The notes below the pieces were generated by a model. That model saw only the letters and a list, made by a program, of their open reading frames with translations. It was not told where the DNA came from and did no database searches. The position numbers and the translations under genes were made by a program. 64,000 nt of DNA from Gnetum montanum (taxonomy: Eukaryota > Streptophyta > Gnetopsida > Gnetales > Gnetaceae): the NCBI GenBank assembly GCA_015680685.1, contig MNCI01005810.1:296772-360771 (forward strand). Direction: 5' to 3'. Positions 44,665 to 57,357 of this stretch are shown here, piece after piece. Numbering within the stretch: position 1 is the stretch's first letter; each line of letters opens with the position of its first letter.

Positions 44665-45797
44665 TATACCATCTGAAATCGTCAGTCTTTGGCTAGAAGA
44701 AAATAGAAACTGGGGGATCACCGGACATGCACAGAAGACCCTACCTTCACTTGAGGGCAATTTGGAATTAATGAAGGTAGAGTACCTTGAGTGATCTACA
44801 CGTGGATCAGGCAAGGATTTCCCCAAACGTACACCAAGGTGCTATACGCCGGGTTATATGTAAATAGCGTAACTGATGTAAAACGAGGCGTAAACGACGT
44901 AACTGATGTAAATGGAGTGTAAACATACGATAGTGTAAATAGAAAACATGCAACAATAAATGAAAAACTATAATAGATTTGAGGAAGAAAATGTAGCAAT
45001 ATTATTGCAAAGTAAGAGTTACAATGCATCGGTCTAACACAGTTGTGGCTTTCACACATGGCAGACGAATAGCCTCCGTGGATGCAGGGATGACTGTGTT
45101 CTGGTTCAAACTATAGGCATAGGGTAGAGGCTGTATGCTCAGTGTACAGGGTTGAGGTCCAGCGTACAAGGTTCTCTGTTCTGGTTCTTAGCATCTCTGT
45201 TTTCTCCCTGGTTTGCTCAAATTTTGCCCCCCCCTCGTTCTAATGAAAAATTGGGGTTTTTATAAAGGTTTAGACATTAGACTCAGGTTGGGTGACACGT
45301 GGTGCATTGATCGGGTGCAAAAGAATGAAATGTTACAAGTGTACAATGTGCTACCTCTACTGAGCATATATGCTACGCATATACGCTGTATCTGGTGGGC
45401 GTAGGCTCTGGGCATATACGCTGGACATGCAGGACATACATGCTGGGCATATACGCTAGATGTGCTAGGCGTATACGCTGAGAATGTATACTTTGTCTAC
45501 TGGGCGTATACGCTGGGCACATATGCTGTGTCTGTTGGGCGTATACGCTGATGGTTGCTCTATTCATGTGAATTGCTACCTTGTACCAAATCTTGTTCTG
45601 TAGTGCTATTTCCATGTCGCCTTTGGGGATTGCATGCTGGGTGTATACATCAATCGTACAGGCTGAGCGTACTTGTGAGGCATGTACGCTGGGCATGTAC
45701 GCTGGGCGTATACTCTGTGGATGTGTATGCTGTGTGTATACGCTAAGAGTGTCGGGCGTATACACTGAGAATGTCAGGCGTATACGCTGAGAATGCA
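44665..45797 (-). repeat. Element A 5' LTR, shortened (A-right)
   Basis: Begins TATACC (a likely decayed TGTACC), with a TATA box at about 45257-45267 and a dense palindrome array at 45400-45790 (perfect GCGTATACGC near 45470, 45503, 45539 and 45778). The final ~215 bp of the A-left LTR are missing; sequence passes directly into C gag codons after GAATGCA. Confidence 0.78.
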
Positions 45798-47327
45798 TCC
45801 TTTATGAGTAGCTCCACTTCTTCTTTGTCACAGTTATATTCTTTCGCACTTTCCCTTTTTCGTAGCTCCACTTCTTCTTTGGCTACTTGTTCCAACAAGT
45901 GATGAATTTCATGAGATCTAAGTTCTAATAATCTCCCTTGGGCATAAGTCCCAAGGGTTCTCCTAGTTTCATACCTTAGCCCATCCACGACATGGCGGAG
46001 TTGATCCCGCTGTGCATAACCATGGCTTGAGCAACAATGTAACAATGTGTAGTAGCGGCCCTTGGCAGCATCCAAGGGTTCATGAGTACCTTGCTTCCAT
46101 CGTTGGATCTTCTTATGAAAATTAGACACTCTAGAGTACGTTTGATATTTATCATTGAAGACTTCTAACATCATACTCCACCTCCTAATGGTTTCTAGTT
46201 CTAAGGACCAGTACTAACTCTCTGCTTCCTTTATGAGTGTCTTGGGAAACAACTTCAATTTTTTCCACTCATTTTTTATGTTCTGCAAGGTGCAGGTATC
46301 GTGGAATGCCTATAAATGATTTTGTGGATCTGCGTTGTATCCCCTTCGAAGTGTGGGATATTGTTCATGTCTAAGTGCTTGATTCGACTATCTTTTAAAT
46401 GCCTTGTTGGTATTCTCATTGCCTTCATTATATCTAGCTTGCTTCAGGTGGTAAGTAGGGGTTCATCATGATCATCTCTTTCATGACGTTTATGATGTCT
46501 TTGTTGTTCCCTACTTTCCCTTCGTTCATACCCTTGTCCTCTCTATCGACTCTCTCGTCGAGGTCTCTCATTTTGCCTACCTCTATCCTCACTATTATGC
46601 TCTCAATGGCTGCGTCCTAATGTGGAAGGAGAGGGTGAATGATGTGAAGAAGGGGAAGAAGAAGAAGAACCATTTCCATGATGGTGTTTCTTGCCTTCTC
46701 TTCTACTTCTATGGCCCCGATCATGATGATGATCAAAGTGCCTATCCTTGTCATGTGTTGTTGTTCCCATAGTGAATAGTTGGTGTTCATGGGGATCAGA
46801 ACTAGGGTTATGTATCATGGAGCATAGGTTCTGATACCCCACCTCCTCACTATCGTTAGGAAGGGGAACATATTTCGATAGAGAACCCGTTATAAGTGGT
46901 TCACCATCTCCCATTTCACTTAGGACGTGCGGGACCTCTTTGCCCTTCAACAGTGTATGTTGGCTCTCCTACCTTAAGTCCCTCATACATTGTAAATTTG
47001 TGGGATGGTAATCCCTCATGTCAAAATCTTACACAACGTATTTAGCATAGAGCTGAGTCATGCCTATTTATGCCAAAGCACGAAGGAGCATGTTGGGGAT
47101 GACACGATCCAGAGGTAACACTATGTTACCTACAAATCTCTCCAACACATCTATTCATCTTGATGGAGGATAAAAGTAAAGTTGGGAACATACTCATCGG
47201 GATGAGTATCTTCCACCCTATATTGTTGAGTAACTGGTGGATTTGGATTATGTGTTTTTGATTGCCGACTGTTCTTTGTATGATCCCTAGGTGGTGAGTT
47301 GCTCTTGTGAGTAGAAGAAGAAGACAT
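45798..47327 (-). pseudogene. gag of element C (different LTR-retrotransposon family)
   Basis: Start at Met 47327 (minus; MSSSSTHKSNSPPRD). A His/Ser-rich low-complexity stretch (46950-46603, DHHHDRGHRSRR then serine runs) and an Arg-rich part follow. The conserved gag core is readable from about 46300 to 45798: LFPKTLIKEAES, then RRWSMMLEVFNDKYQT, FHKKIQRWKQG, and a long helix LLEQVAKEEVELRKRE. This matches the retrotransposon-gag pattern but not the Gag of A, B or D. It is cut off at 45797 by the A LTR. Stops and shifts are frequent; no protease or pol of C is in the window. Confidence 0.72.
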
Positions 47328-47450
47328 TGTGTCTTATTCAGTGTGCTATTTAACCATTAGATAATTTTTTGTTTAACTAACCCTAAGGTTCATTTAAGCT
47401 CCCAACGATGTGAGTGATCTCCTATGTTCTACTTAGTGCACAAACACTTA

Positions 47451-47469
47451 GTCCCTAGCAACGACGCCA
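47451..47469 (-). other. Primer-binding site of element C (tRNA-Asp-like)
   Basis: The minus strand reads TGGCGTCGTTGCTAGGGAC. It differs by three transitions from the plant tRNA-Asp-type PBS I know (TGGCGCCGTTGCCGGGGAC). It lies next to the LTR start at 47471. Confidence 0.7.
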
Positions 47470-47470
47470 A

Positions 47471-48610
47471 TGATGAATGGCAAGGTACCCCTACACTCAA
47501 CCATATGAATACGGGCATAACACGGGTGATCCAGTCAAACTTCACAGACTAAGTGCCTACATGCCTCATGGAACACTTAAGGTTAATTATTCATTGTCTT
47601 CCCATACTTACTTGTATTTGTCACAGTGTATGGTTAAGTAAGTCTGAGGTATATGATTTTTATAGCTTTTCTGTATTATCTCCTATGCTAGTGAGGTGAA
47701 GGATTGAAGAGACTAATTACTAACTCTAACTAACTAACTAAGTCTTAATTACCTAGCGTCAGCATCCGTTCCCACTTACCATTCACACCCTAAATCAATG
47801 CAACCATGGTTACCAAACGCGAATCGTTGCTGGGATCACCACATGTAACACATGTGCTTGAAGCGGTTGTACTGAGACACTTAACTAGGAGAGAAGGGTT
47901 GAGAAATATTAATTCCTAATAAAGCATTTAAATTAAAAATAGTAAATAACAATAAATAAAAGTCCTAATTAGCATATTCCATGCACTAAAAGTTTTATCT
48001 AGGAAGTTTTTCTTTATTGCCGTACACAAACATGTGTTCAGGTACAATGTCTACTCGAATAAAGATCCGTTCACTTTGGAGTCCCTACTACGAGCACATG
48101 GAAAATATCCTATCTCTGGAGAGATCAAACTACCAGAGTTTCACTATGGTCTAAGCCTAGGATGGAAAACAAGGGAGAGCCACCTCTTATTTATAGATAT
48201 TATGACGCACCGCGATATCGCGTACGCGATATTGCAGGGGACGACGCGATATCGCGAGGGATGTGATATCGCAGCCTATGTGATATCACGTCCCATCAAA
48301 AGTGAACTTTTCCCTAATAGTCATTTGTTGTCTTCCCAATTACACTTGTGATGCACAAAGGTATGGTTAAGTGTAATCAAGGAATTTGATTTTTATTATT
48401 TTATGTTTTATGCTTTTGGTGCTTAAAATAGAGAAATAAAGTAATTTAATAACTAATTAACTAATCTCTAAATAGTCCTAACATAAGCATCCAATCCCAC
48501 TTTCTGTACACATCTTAAACCCATGTATTGACTACTAGGATTACCAAGTGCTATGCTACAAAATTGGGAAGATATGGGATTATTGACAAACTATTGACAT
48601 AAAAATTAAT
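47471..48610 (-). repeat. Element C 5' LTR, part, with internal duplication
   Basis: Starts TGATGAATGG beside the PBS. A TATA box on the minus strand (TATAAATAAG) lies at 48187-48196. A segment at about 47590-47830 reappears in diverged form at 48325-48560, so either the LTR has an internal duplication or two related LTR pieces are joined. The LTR is interrupted at 48611 by the E solo LTR and seems to continue at 51452-51545. Confidence 0.6.
48205..48292. repeat. Palindromic CGCGATATCGCG cluster in the C LTR
   Basis: About five copies, perfect or nearly so, of the 10-12 bp palindrome GCGATATCGC within 88 bp (near 48211, 48224, 48245, 48264 and 48280). It lies just upstream of the LTR TATA box in minus sense. 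Confidence 0.8.
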
Positions 48611-51451
48611 TGTTGGCACATTGGGCCATTTTATGGAATAGTAAGGAATTATATTATTTACTTGAAAATATTTAGTGAAGAATGTGCTTAAAATTATGAG
48701 TAATGTAAGAAAAATCACTAAAAAGGTCTTAAATTAAGAATCCCTGTTAACCATTGTTAAGCTTAGTTTTATATTTGGCCCTGCCTTGCAAAAATTCAGA
48801 AAATAAAAATAAAAATCAGCAGCACCTCTGTCGTCTTGAAGATTATGCAGCAATGAGAGCGAGAGGAGGAGGAGGCAATAGTTGGTCCATCAATTCCTAA
48901 CACCGTACGCTTGCTAAACATGGCAATGGCGGTGGAGCAAACACACATACAGGCAAAGATGATAACCAGTGGAGGTTGTAGGTGAAGGCAAAAGGGATGT
49001 AAACAATGCAGATGATCAGTAGGTTTCACTGGAGAGCTTCGTTACTATCGATTTAATTTCTAATATTGTCAGATTCATGGAAGACCCTGAAGATGTCATT
49101 CGTCTCGTTGCTGTTTCAATTTTTCTTTGGCATCATGCTTGAAAAGGACCTCCAATAAATCAAAATTGCATTTCAGAAACCATTTATGCTTTCAGTCTAT
49201 TCCAAATTGTGGCATTATAGAAAAATCGTATTTTCACCAGAGCAATGGGAGTGCAAAACCGTCAACCGCGTACTGCTTATCATGGCATAGATGGGCACCA
49301 TGAAAACTACCATCGCCATGGGCATGGCCAAGTCCCTAAGGGACAAAACCCCTTTACTATGGATGTGGTAGCAGAAAAAAAATCGAAACCCTTATCCACA
49401 CGCAGAAACAGAATCACATTTCGTTCAAACCCCAGTCTCATTATCAGATTTACGTGATAATATTAGGGCATATTCATATTCAAACCACCCTCTTCTCCAA
49501 CACTGCTACTACATCAGTAAGCTCTTGTTCTGCGTGGTAGTCTGCGTTGGCTGCTGAGGAGTGATTGCATCATCAAACCCTACTGGCCACTACACTGTCT
49601 TACAAATTTCAGTGACAACACGCAGGAATACATTTTGGTTGCTGCGTTAACTTCTTCCAGAGAAAACTTTGTAATGGTGAACCTGCAATATGAAATTTCT
49701 CAAAACAACTGCAGTGCCCGATGCCGACGCATTTGTTATCGCCATACCAACCTGCTGGACGCGGAAATGGAGACATGAAGGCACACTAAGACAGGTGTAT
49801 AACCGAATACACAGAGCAGGAGATATTTTAATTGATGCTGGAGCTGCAGTTTAATCTATCGCTAAAACATACCATTAATTTAATTATTCCAAGTGCTCGG
49901 CTGAAGATTTATCTTTAATTTAATTATTCCAAGTCTTAAAACATTATTTTTTAAACATTATTATATAAGTTACTACTCATAAAATATTTGCAATACTAAT
50001 GTTAAAATATTTGTAATATTATATAAAATTTATAATATTTACAAATATTAATGTTAGTATAAATTCCTCCTAACTTTATGTATAACTTCCTAACTACATA
50101 ACTTCCTCCTAACTAGTTGGGTAGGTTGTAACCTCCTTACTTGGAAGAAAAGTTAGCTAAGATATTTTGTAGTGTAACTACCTTATGAACCTTATAAAAA
50201 GGCTTCAGGGGTAAGAAGATCATATCATCACAAGGGAGATAACACACTTTGGAAGACTTGGGATACACTTGGGCTCTCACTTGGAGACACACTTTGAGTC
50301 TTGGGAGAAGAGCATTGTAAAGAAGAAATTGTGAAAGATTGCTTGTAAGATGACTGGCTAAAGAAAATATTTTAGCTTCTTTGTCATAGTCCAGTGAGTT
50401 ATGTTTTATTTTTATTTTGTTTAAATTATTTAGCTAGTGATTTAGATAGTATCATCCTTGGCAAGTAATTTTGGGATTTTTAGATTGCTCTTACTGTTCT
50501 TGTTGCCCAATAGAAAATGTTTGTTAAAATTTTGCCATAGAAGCGCTTGTGTTTGAAAGCCTTAAGAGAATTTTAGTAGTAAATTTGGTTATTGTGCAAC
50601 GTATAAGAATTGCTATTGAGATCGTTGTAAGAGAGCCTCTGCTTGTGGTCATGTCGTTGAACGATTCAATAGTCAAGAGGGTTTAGAAAATCTTTAGTAT
50701 TTTCATGGGACCAGAATAGCTTCTTTTTATCCATAAAGTGAATCTCCGTGGTATTTCAATCAGAAATTTTCAAGTATTTTGAAGGTTCTATTGAATGAAA
50801 TTGTTGACATCTATTATCTAGCCAAAATGGAGCCTCGTACATGGTAGTTTACATAGCAATTTTTTGGTAGCATAGTAGGATTGTCTTGAAGAAATTGCTT
50901 ATTTGAGCCTTGGAAGTTTGAACAATTCGTAGTTATTGAATTTGGGATAGCTTTATTACGAAGTGTTTACTCATATCATTTTACCTTGTTTAAACATTTG
51001 AGGTCTACACAAATCTGCTTTCTTTTTTGTCTATTTCCATTGAATCTTACTCTATTTCTAGTTTTCTTGTGAAACTATCTCTTTCTCTAGGGCAATTTAG
51101 AAGTAGATTCATGGAGTTGTGCTCAAATGTTTTTGCAAAATTTTATTTGTTACAAGTAGGTATTATAAGGACTGTGTAGACTAGGCAATTGAACAAAATA
51201 GGAACTCTCAACAACTCACAGTACTTGGCAAAGTTGTCTAAATCTCTTTAAGATAAGTCATCTGTAGTTTACAGACAACGCAATCGTTTTATTTTTCACA
51301 ACTGCACGCCGCTACAGCACACACACATACTCACATTAACTACTGAGTCTATTTGGAGGTATCTTAGCCTTGGTGTTTCCAGAGACTAGCAAGCACCTAA
51401 ATCCTATTGGAGGACACTCATTGGCAGTCGTGTCCCAAACGGTCGCCAACA
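48611..51451 (+). mobile_element. Family E solo LTR, left copy (2841 bp)
   Basis: Bounded by TGTTGG (48611) and CCAACA (51451). It is the inverted counterpart of 54414-57357. The TATA box TATAAAAA at 50193-50200 gives + orientation, preceded by AT-rich palindromic words (AATATTTGTAATATT, about 49930-50060). The flanking pentamers TTAAT and CTAAG agree at only three of five bases, so the target duplication is decayed or absent. No coding capacity; the short frames inside are unsupported. Confidence 0.75.
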
Positions 51452-51545
51452 CTAAGTTGACAAAACCGAGTGCCCAAGTGTACAAATTAACAACATTACA
51501 AAAATTGTGGTGTTCATGACAAAAAATTAAACACCATGACATGAC
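51452..51545. repeat. C LTR continuation between E and D
   Basis: 94 bp resembling the window's positions 100-150 (shared TGGTGTTCATGA and nearby AACACC). It lies between the end of the E solo LTR and the D 5' LTR. The last five bases ATGAC compare with ATTAC after the D 3' LTR. Confidence 0.5.
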
Positions 51546-53244
51546 TAAAACACCACTAATTTCAGCTTAACACTTTGAAACGAGAACAACTTAGACCCTT
51601 TCGAGCTTTCGGGAGGCAAACATTTGACTAAGGCATGTAACTCATGCTCATCTTATCAAGGTGGCTTGCACTCAGCATGAGAAACTTCATTGATTCCAAA
51701 ATCAAGTCAAAGATGGTCCAAATTTGAAGGTGAAAGCCATCCTCAAGGGTCACTATTCCCTACTTCAAGTTCCAGCATTCAAGAGTTCAGATTTTGGGTC
51801 AAATTATACAAGTTTTCTCACTCACACTGATGGTCACGCTAAGGTCATGCTAGCAGCATGAGTACATCGTGAGCATCCATGAGGGCCCTAAAACTGAGTC
51901 AAAATGATTTGATTTCAAGGGTGAAAGTCATCCTCAAGGTTCATTTTTGACAACTTCAAGTTCTAGCCTCTAGAATTCCATATTTTAGGTCCAAAATTGT
52001 AAGGTTTTTTAGCTCATGCTGTGGTCACGCTGAGCTCACGCTAGCAGCGTGAGTCTAGCATGAGCTACCAAAAGTGGTCTAAAAAAAGGCATATCCAAGC
52101 TCAATTTTTGACTTACAGATCACTCTCAAGGTCAACCACAGTTAGGAAATTTCTATACTCAAGAAATAGGCTTCAAAAATAAAAATTTGGTGTGAAATAT
52201 GTCATTTTTAGCTTACTCACATTGAGGTCATGTTGACAACGTGAGTACTAGTCACGCCCAGTTGAAAGCATGCTAAAAACTTGCTGAGTACATGCCAAGA
52301 AAAAATCAACTTATGCTAGGAGCTCTGGTGGAACAGAGATGCTTCAAACAGTCACAAAACCACTCAAATCGACATCCTATAGTGGTCAAATCAAGATCAA
52401 GAAGTTTCAAGCAAGCTGGAGTCAATATCTCTTGTTGGACATTATCATTTTCATTATAAATTTTCATCATCTATGAGTTTGTCAAGCTCTTACGCTCCAA
52501 ATTGTATCTACTTCCATGGGCATAGGCTAGCATGCATTGTAAGATACAGTGCATCCAATCAAGAACATAGCCCGTGTACGCACGTCCAATTGACACGTAG
52601 CTGTCCATCGAACACCTATCACATGATCCGTTTTCCTCTTATTTCCTAGCCATTAATCTCACCCATGGAATCCACACCCGAGTCTAGCCTAACCTTATAA
52701 ATACCCCATCCATTCACATAAATGGGGTTGGTAATTATGAAGGTTGATAGCTTAGGAAACACTGACTAGCAACTTTTGGACGCTCGGGTGCACGTGACTC
52801 CTAGCATTGAAGCACCTGCAAGCACATCACCCCAGGGCTTAGCGCTTGACTTGCCATCCACATGCATAGCTATGCTTTGATTGGTGCACATTCACTCTAA
52901 GAAATACAATACAGTTTATTTTTTCCTTCCATTATATTGTTTACTTTATTTTACATTCAGTTTACGTTCTATTTGCAATACTCTTTTGTATACGATCTGT
53001 TTGCATTTTGAGCATCATTGTTTACATTTTGAACATCCATCATGATAACCCTAGCACAAGCCATAGCTTACGTTTAGGGAAGTTCTTGGTTGATTTGCGT
53101 GCAAACCATCCAAGGCACTCTGCCTTCCTTTTTCTTTTCCAGCTTGTCCTCACGTGAAGGCAGGGTCAATTGTGCCCATTCGACGTTCTTTCAGTGTTTG
53201 TTTTTTCCTTTCCAGCCTTACACCAATGATTTTGGTCAGTACAA
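51546..53244 (+). repeat. Element D 5' LTR (1699 bp)
   Basis: Aligns with 62192-63894 throughout. Starts TAAAACACC (3' copy: TGAAACACC) and ends CAGTACA. TATA box at 52696-52703 (TATAAATA). Upstream of it are palindromic words of the form CTCACGCT-N-GCAGCGTGAG (best at about 52032-52052), with CATGAG/CTCATG decay products. Confidence 0.88.
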
Positions 53245-53249
53245 TAAAT

Positions 53250-53267
53250 TGGCACTAGAAGGAGGGG
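53250..53267 (+). other. Primer-binding site of element D
   Basis: Reads TGGCACTAGAAGGAGGGG, five bases after the LTR end. It is a variant of the A and B sites and confirms the relationship. Confidence 0.75.
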
Positions 53268-53662
53268 CACCTACAAAACTCTTACATTAATCAAGACCAT
53301 AAACCTGCAAAATTCTTACAAGACTACAAATCTAAACAACTCTTAAGTTGTAGCGAGCACTTTAAACTTTGTAACTCCACCATCAGAACCCAAACAATGT
53401 ACACACACTGGTTAAATGAGATGCTTCATGGACAGTATACCAAGTAATGTTCTCTCATCGCTTGCAACTTGCATCTCCCCAGCTTGACAGTCAGCTTTCT
53501 CATGCTGTCAGCTTGCTCATGCTATCAGTTACTCATGCTGTCAACTTTCTCATGCTATCTGCTTACTCACACTGTTAGCTTGCTCATGCTATCTTCTTAC
53601 TCATGCCAACTTGACCACCTAGCTTACACACACTCAACTCACCCAGTTTACTCATGCTCACT
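53268..53662 (+). repeat. Element D leader with CTCATGCT repeats
   Basis: Non-coding leader. From about 53495 to 53610 a degenerate unit (CTCATGCTRTC plus a short spacer) repeats about eight times at 15-20 bp spacing. CTCATGCT is the C-to-T form of CTCACGCT, the half-site of the palindrome in this element's LTR. Confidence 0.65.
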
Positions 53663-54408
53663 ATGGAATCTTCCCAGATCAACATAGTGACACTGCCGAT
53701 CTCTAACTTTGGGGTTGAAACCTCGAACCTTGTGACTACTACAAAACCCATAACTATTATTGAATAGATAAACCACAAAGGCCCTATGTGTTAGTCACTT
53801 AGGCTATAGGGAAAAGATCCTACTTATGCAACTCTCACACCAGAACAGTATAACTTCATCTGTGTCAAGATCCAAGCCAACATGCCTATCGATCATGTAG
53901 AAAGGGAAGCAAAGCAAAACTATGAACTTATTTACAAAAGAGGTTGTGAGTTCACTCCCTCGGAATTTGATATAGTCCCATTGTGTGAACACCATAATCA
54001 ACTTATATCTTAGCTTCTTATGGAAAGAAGTCAAGCCTTACAGCCATCTTTGATAGAGCCTCATAGTGGAGATGAGGAAAATGACTTTACGGCCCAGTCT
54101 GAGCATGGGGATTCATACCATACTATTAGTCCCTATACCCATAAAAATCCATTATTCCAACCTTTCCTGGAAGAAAATGTGCTTCCTCCATCATCTATAG
54201 ACACTCGAGCACTGGTTTCTTGACAAGAAGTACCCGCTTCCATTCCCATCTTCTCCATGTCCAACATTCAATTTGATACATCCACTTCCATCATACCTCT
54301 GTAAGTGCAGTTCCAAAACACCCCTCCTCAAATAAATGCAAGTTCAATATTCCAACCTTAGGTAATTGGGATGCCATCTACCATACCATCTTCCACATCT
54401 ACCCATTA

Positions 54409-54413
54409 CATAC
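54409..54413. repeat. Target-site duplication CATAC (left) of the E solo LTR
   Basis: CATAC immediately before TGTTGG; identical to 57358-57362. Confidence 0.85.
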
Positions 54414-57357
54414 TGTTGGTGACCGTTTGGGACGCGACAGCCAACGAGTGTCCTCGAATAGGATTTAGGTGCTTGCTGGTCTCTAGCAACACCAAGGCCC
54501 AAATACCTCCAAATAAACTCATTAGTTAATGTGAGTATTTGTGTGTGTTGCTGGGGTGTGCGGTTGTGAAAAATGAAATGATTGCGTTATCTATAAACTA
54601 CAAATGACTTATCTTAAAGAGATTCAGCTAGCTTTGCCAAGTACTGTGAGTTGTTGAGAGTTCCTATTTTGTTCAATTGCCTAGTCTACATGGTCCTTAT
54701 AATACCTACTTGTAAAAAATAAAATTTTGTAAAAACATTTGAGCACAACTCTGCAAATCTACTTCTAATTTTCCCCAGAGAAAGAGATAGTTCCACAAGA
54801 AAACTAGAAATAGAGCAAGATTCGATGGAAATAGATAGAAAAGAAAGCAAATTTGTGTGGACCTCAAATATTTAAACAAGGTAAAATGACACGAGTAAAC
54901 ACTTCACAATAAAGCTATTCCAAATTTAATAACTACAAATTTTTCAAATTTCCAAGGCTCAAATAAGCAATTTCTTCAAGACAATCCTACTATGCTACCA
55001 AAAACTTGTTGTGTAAACTACCACGTACGAGACTCCATTTTGGCTAGATAATGGACGTCAACAATTGCATTCAATAGAAACTTTAAAAGACTTGACAATT
55101 TCTAAAAGAAATGCCATGGAGATTCACTTTAAAGATAAAAAGAAGCTATTCTGGTCCCATCAAAATACCAAAGATTTTCTGAACCCTCTCGACTACTGAA
55201 TTGTTCAACGGCGTGACTACAAACAGAGGCTCTCTTACAACAATCCCAATAGCAGTTCCTATACGTTGCACAATAACAAAATTTACTACTAAAATGCTCT
55301 TAAGGATTTTAAACACAAGCGCTTCTATGGCAAAATTTTAATAGAAATTTTCTATCGGGCAACAAGAACAATAAGAGCAATCTAAAAATCCCAAAATTAC
55401 TTGCCAAGGATGATACTATCTAAACCACTAGCTAAACAATTTAAACAAAATAAAAATAAAACATAACTCACAGGACTATGACAAAGAGGCTGAAATATTT
55501 TCTTTAGCAAGTCATCTTACAAGCAATCTTTCACAATGTCTTCCAAGAGTGTGTCTCCAAGTGAGAGCTCCCCAAAGTGTTCAAGTGTGAGCTCTTCCTA
55601 AGTGTGATGTGAGACCTCCTTGGTCTTGATATGATCTTCTTACCCCTGAAGCATTTTTATAAGGTTCATAAGGTAGTTACATTCCAAAATATCCTAGCTA
55701 ACTTTTCTCCCAAGTAAGGAGGTTACAACTTACCCATCTAGTTAGGAGGAAGTTATGTAGTTAGGAAGTTATACACAAAGTTAGGAGGAATTTATGCTAA
55801 CATTAATATTTGCAAATATTACAAATATTTTACTATTAGTATTATAAATATTTTTACATTAATATTACAAATATTTTAATATCAATATTACAAATATTTT
55901 AAGGGTAGTAACTTATATAATAATGTTTAAAATAATGTTTTAAGACTTGGAATAATTAACTTATAGCCAGGAACTTGGAATAATTAAATTAATGGTAAGT
56001 TTCAGTGATAGATTAAACTGCAACTCCAGCATCAGTTAAAATATCTCATGCTCTATGGATTTAGTTATACACCTGTTTTGGTATGCCCTTGTGTCTCTAT
56101 TGCCGCGTTCAGTGCACTGGTATGCGATATCGAATGCATCAGCATCGGGCATGGCTGCTGCTTCGAATTGCAGGTTCTAGGAGTAAATGAAATTTGTGAT
56201 TACCACTTGAAAAAATTTGAAATTCGTTCCTTGGGAAAGCCCAAGCCTGTTTGGTGACGTTGCAACTGGAAAATCCATGCAACAAAGTATTGGAAGTCAC
56301 GGTGGTGGGCTGAAACAAAGATCTGTCTTAAAACCCTGCACAACTTCATGCACTAGTCTCTAGAACGAAAACAGTCTTAGGCCTGCAACTTTACTTCTCC
56401 CATCACTAGCGTTGCTTTCCTTGTGGCCTTCCTTCCCATGGATTTTCTTGCTATCTGCGCTAACCATTGTAGAAACCCCAAGGCCGCGTTCATACTTTCC
56501 GGCGAGGATTTGGGTCATCGTGCTGTGTCAGAATCTGCGCTATCATGAAATCGTGGACCTACGTGCTGTGCTGGAACCCTAGGCCTACATGCTGTTTCAT
56601 AATCTATGCTGCTTCTTCAGAAAATTGAAGAGGCATGGCACCGTGGGCCGTGATTTCGATGAGATTTTTGGAATTTTTCCTGTTGCAAAAAATGCTTTCT
56701 TAACTTTTCCGGAACCCTATCTTCATCTGTCTCCATGAAATGTCCAGTGTCTGCATGCACGAATAGTCTTTAACGCCTAAATTTTTATCATGGAAAGACT
56801 TTGTTGTGGTGCAAGAGCTTCTATCCATTTCGAACTGCACAACTTCGAAGATTGTTGCTGCCGCAGTTCTGTTTTCCCGCCAGATTCTTCTTCCATTCCT
56901 TTTTTTTTGTGTTTAAAATTTTAAACGTGGATTATGGATAATTCCTACCTATTCTAGACCTTCAAAATTTGTGAGCAAATTTTGAAACATCATTTTAGCA
57001 AACATCCACTGATATTCTCCCGTTTTGTTATTCATACAATCTTTTATTTTTAATTTTTAAATTTTCATTTCCAATTTTCTCCTCTCATTCTTTACCAATA
57101 TCCAAACGATCAATTCCTGGACATATTTCTGACAATGAAGAATTCCTTGCTTGTCAATTCATTCATGATGCACATTATCTCTTGCAATATTTTATTCACT
57201 GTCTTTCATATGTGCATCATTGTTTTCACCAATAATATTATGGTCTCCCCTAGATCCCATACCAATGGTATGAAATAGCACACTTACACTCTCCCATTCT
57301 GACAATAATATTTAAAATGAATCTTGCTATTCCATGAAATGGCCAAATGTGCCAACA
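54414..57357 (-). mobile_element. Family E solo LTR, right copy (2944 bp), inside D gag
   Basis: TGTTGG...CCAACA termini with perfect 5-bp duplication CATAC on both sides, interrupting D gag, which resumes directly after. It is the inverted relative of 48611-51451. Minus-strand TATA (TATAAAAA) lies at 55654-55661, with AATATTTGTAATATT-type words at 55800-55920. It contains no internal region, PBS or coding sequence, so it is a solo LTR left after LTR-LTR recombination. Confidence 0.9.

Larger units (their letters stand above)
35105..45797 (-). mobile_element. Element A-right: 5' two-thirds of a second A copy
   Basis: From the upstream region of the antisense gene (equivalent to about 8345 in A-left) through the gene, protease, linker, full gag, leader and PBS to a shortened 5' LTR. 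It contains no RT, RNase H or integrase. It repeats about 8.1 kb of A-left content with many point differences, so it is a separate, older-diverged copy and not a recent duplication. Left junction with B at 35104/35105; right junction with C gag at about 45797. Confidence 0.82.

Noticed and set aside
48611-57357. One large DNA transposon with 2.9-kb terminal inverted repeats
   Set aside because: The right arm alone has a perfect 5-bp target duplication and splits D gag, the ends are TG...CA, and a D LTR begins between the arms. Two separate solo LTRs fit better.
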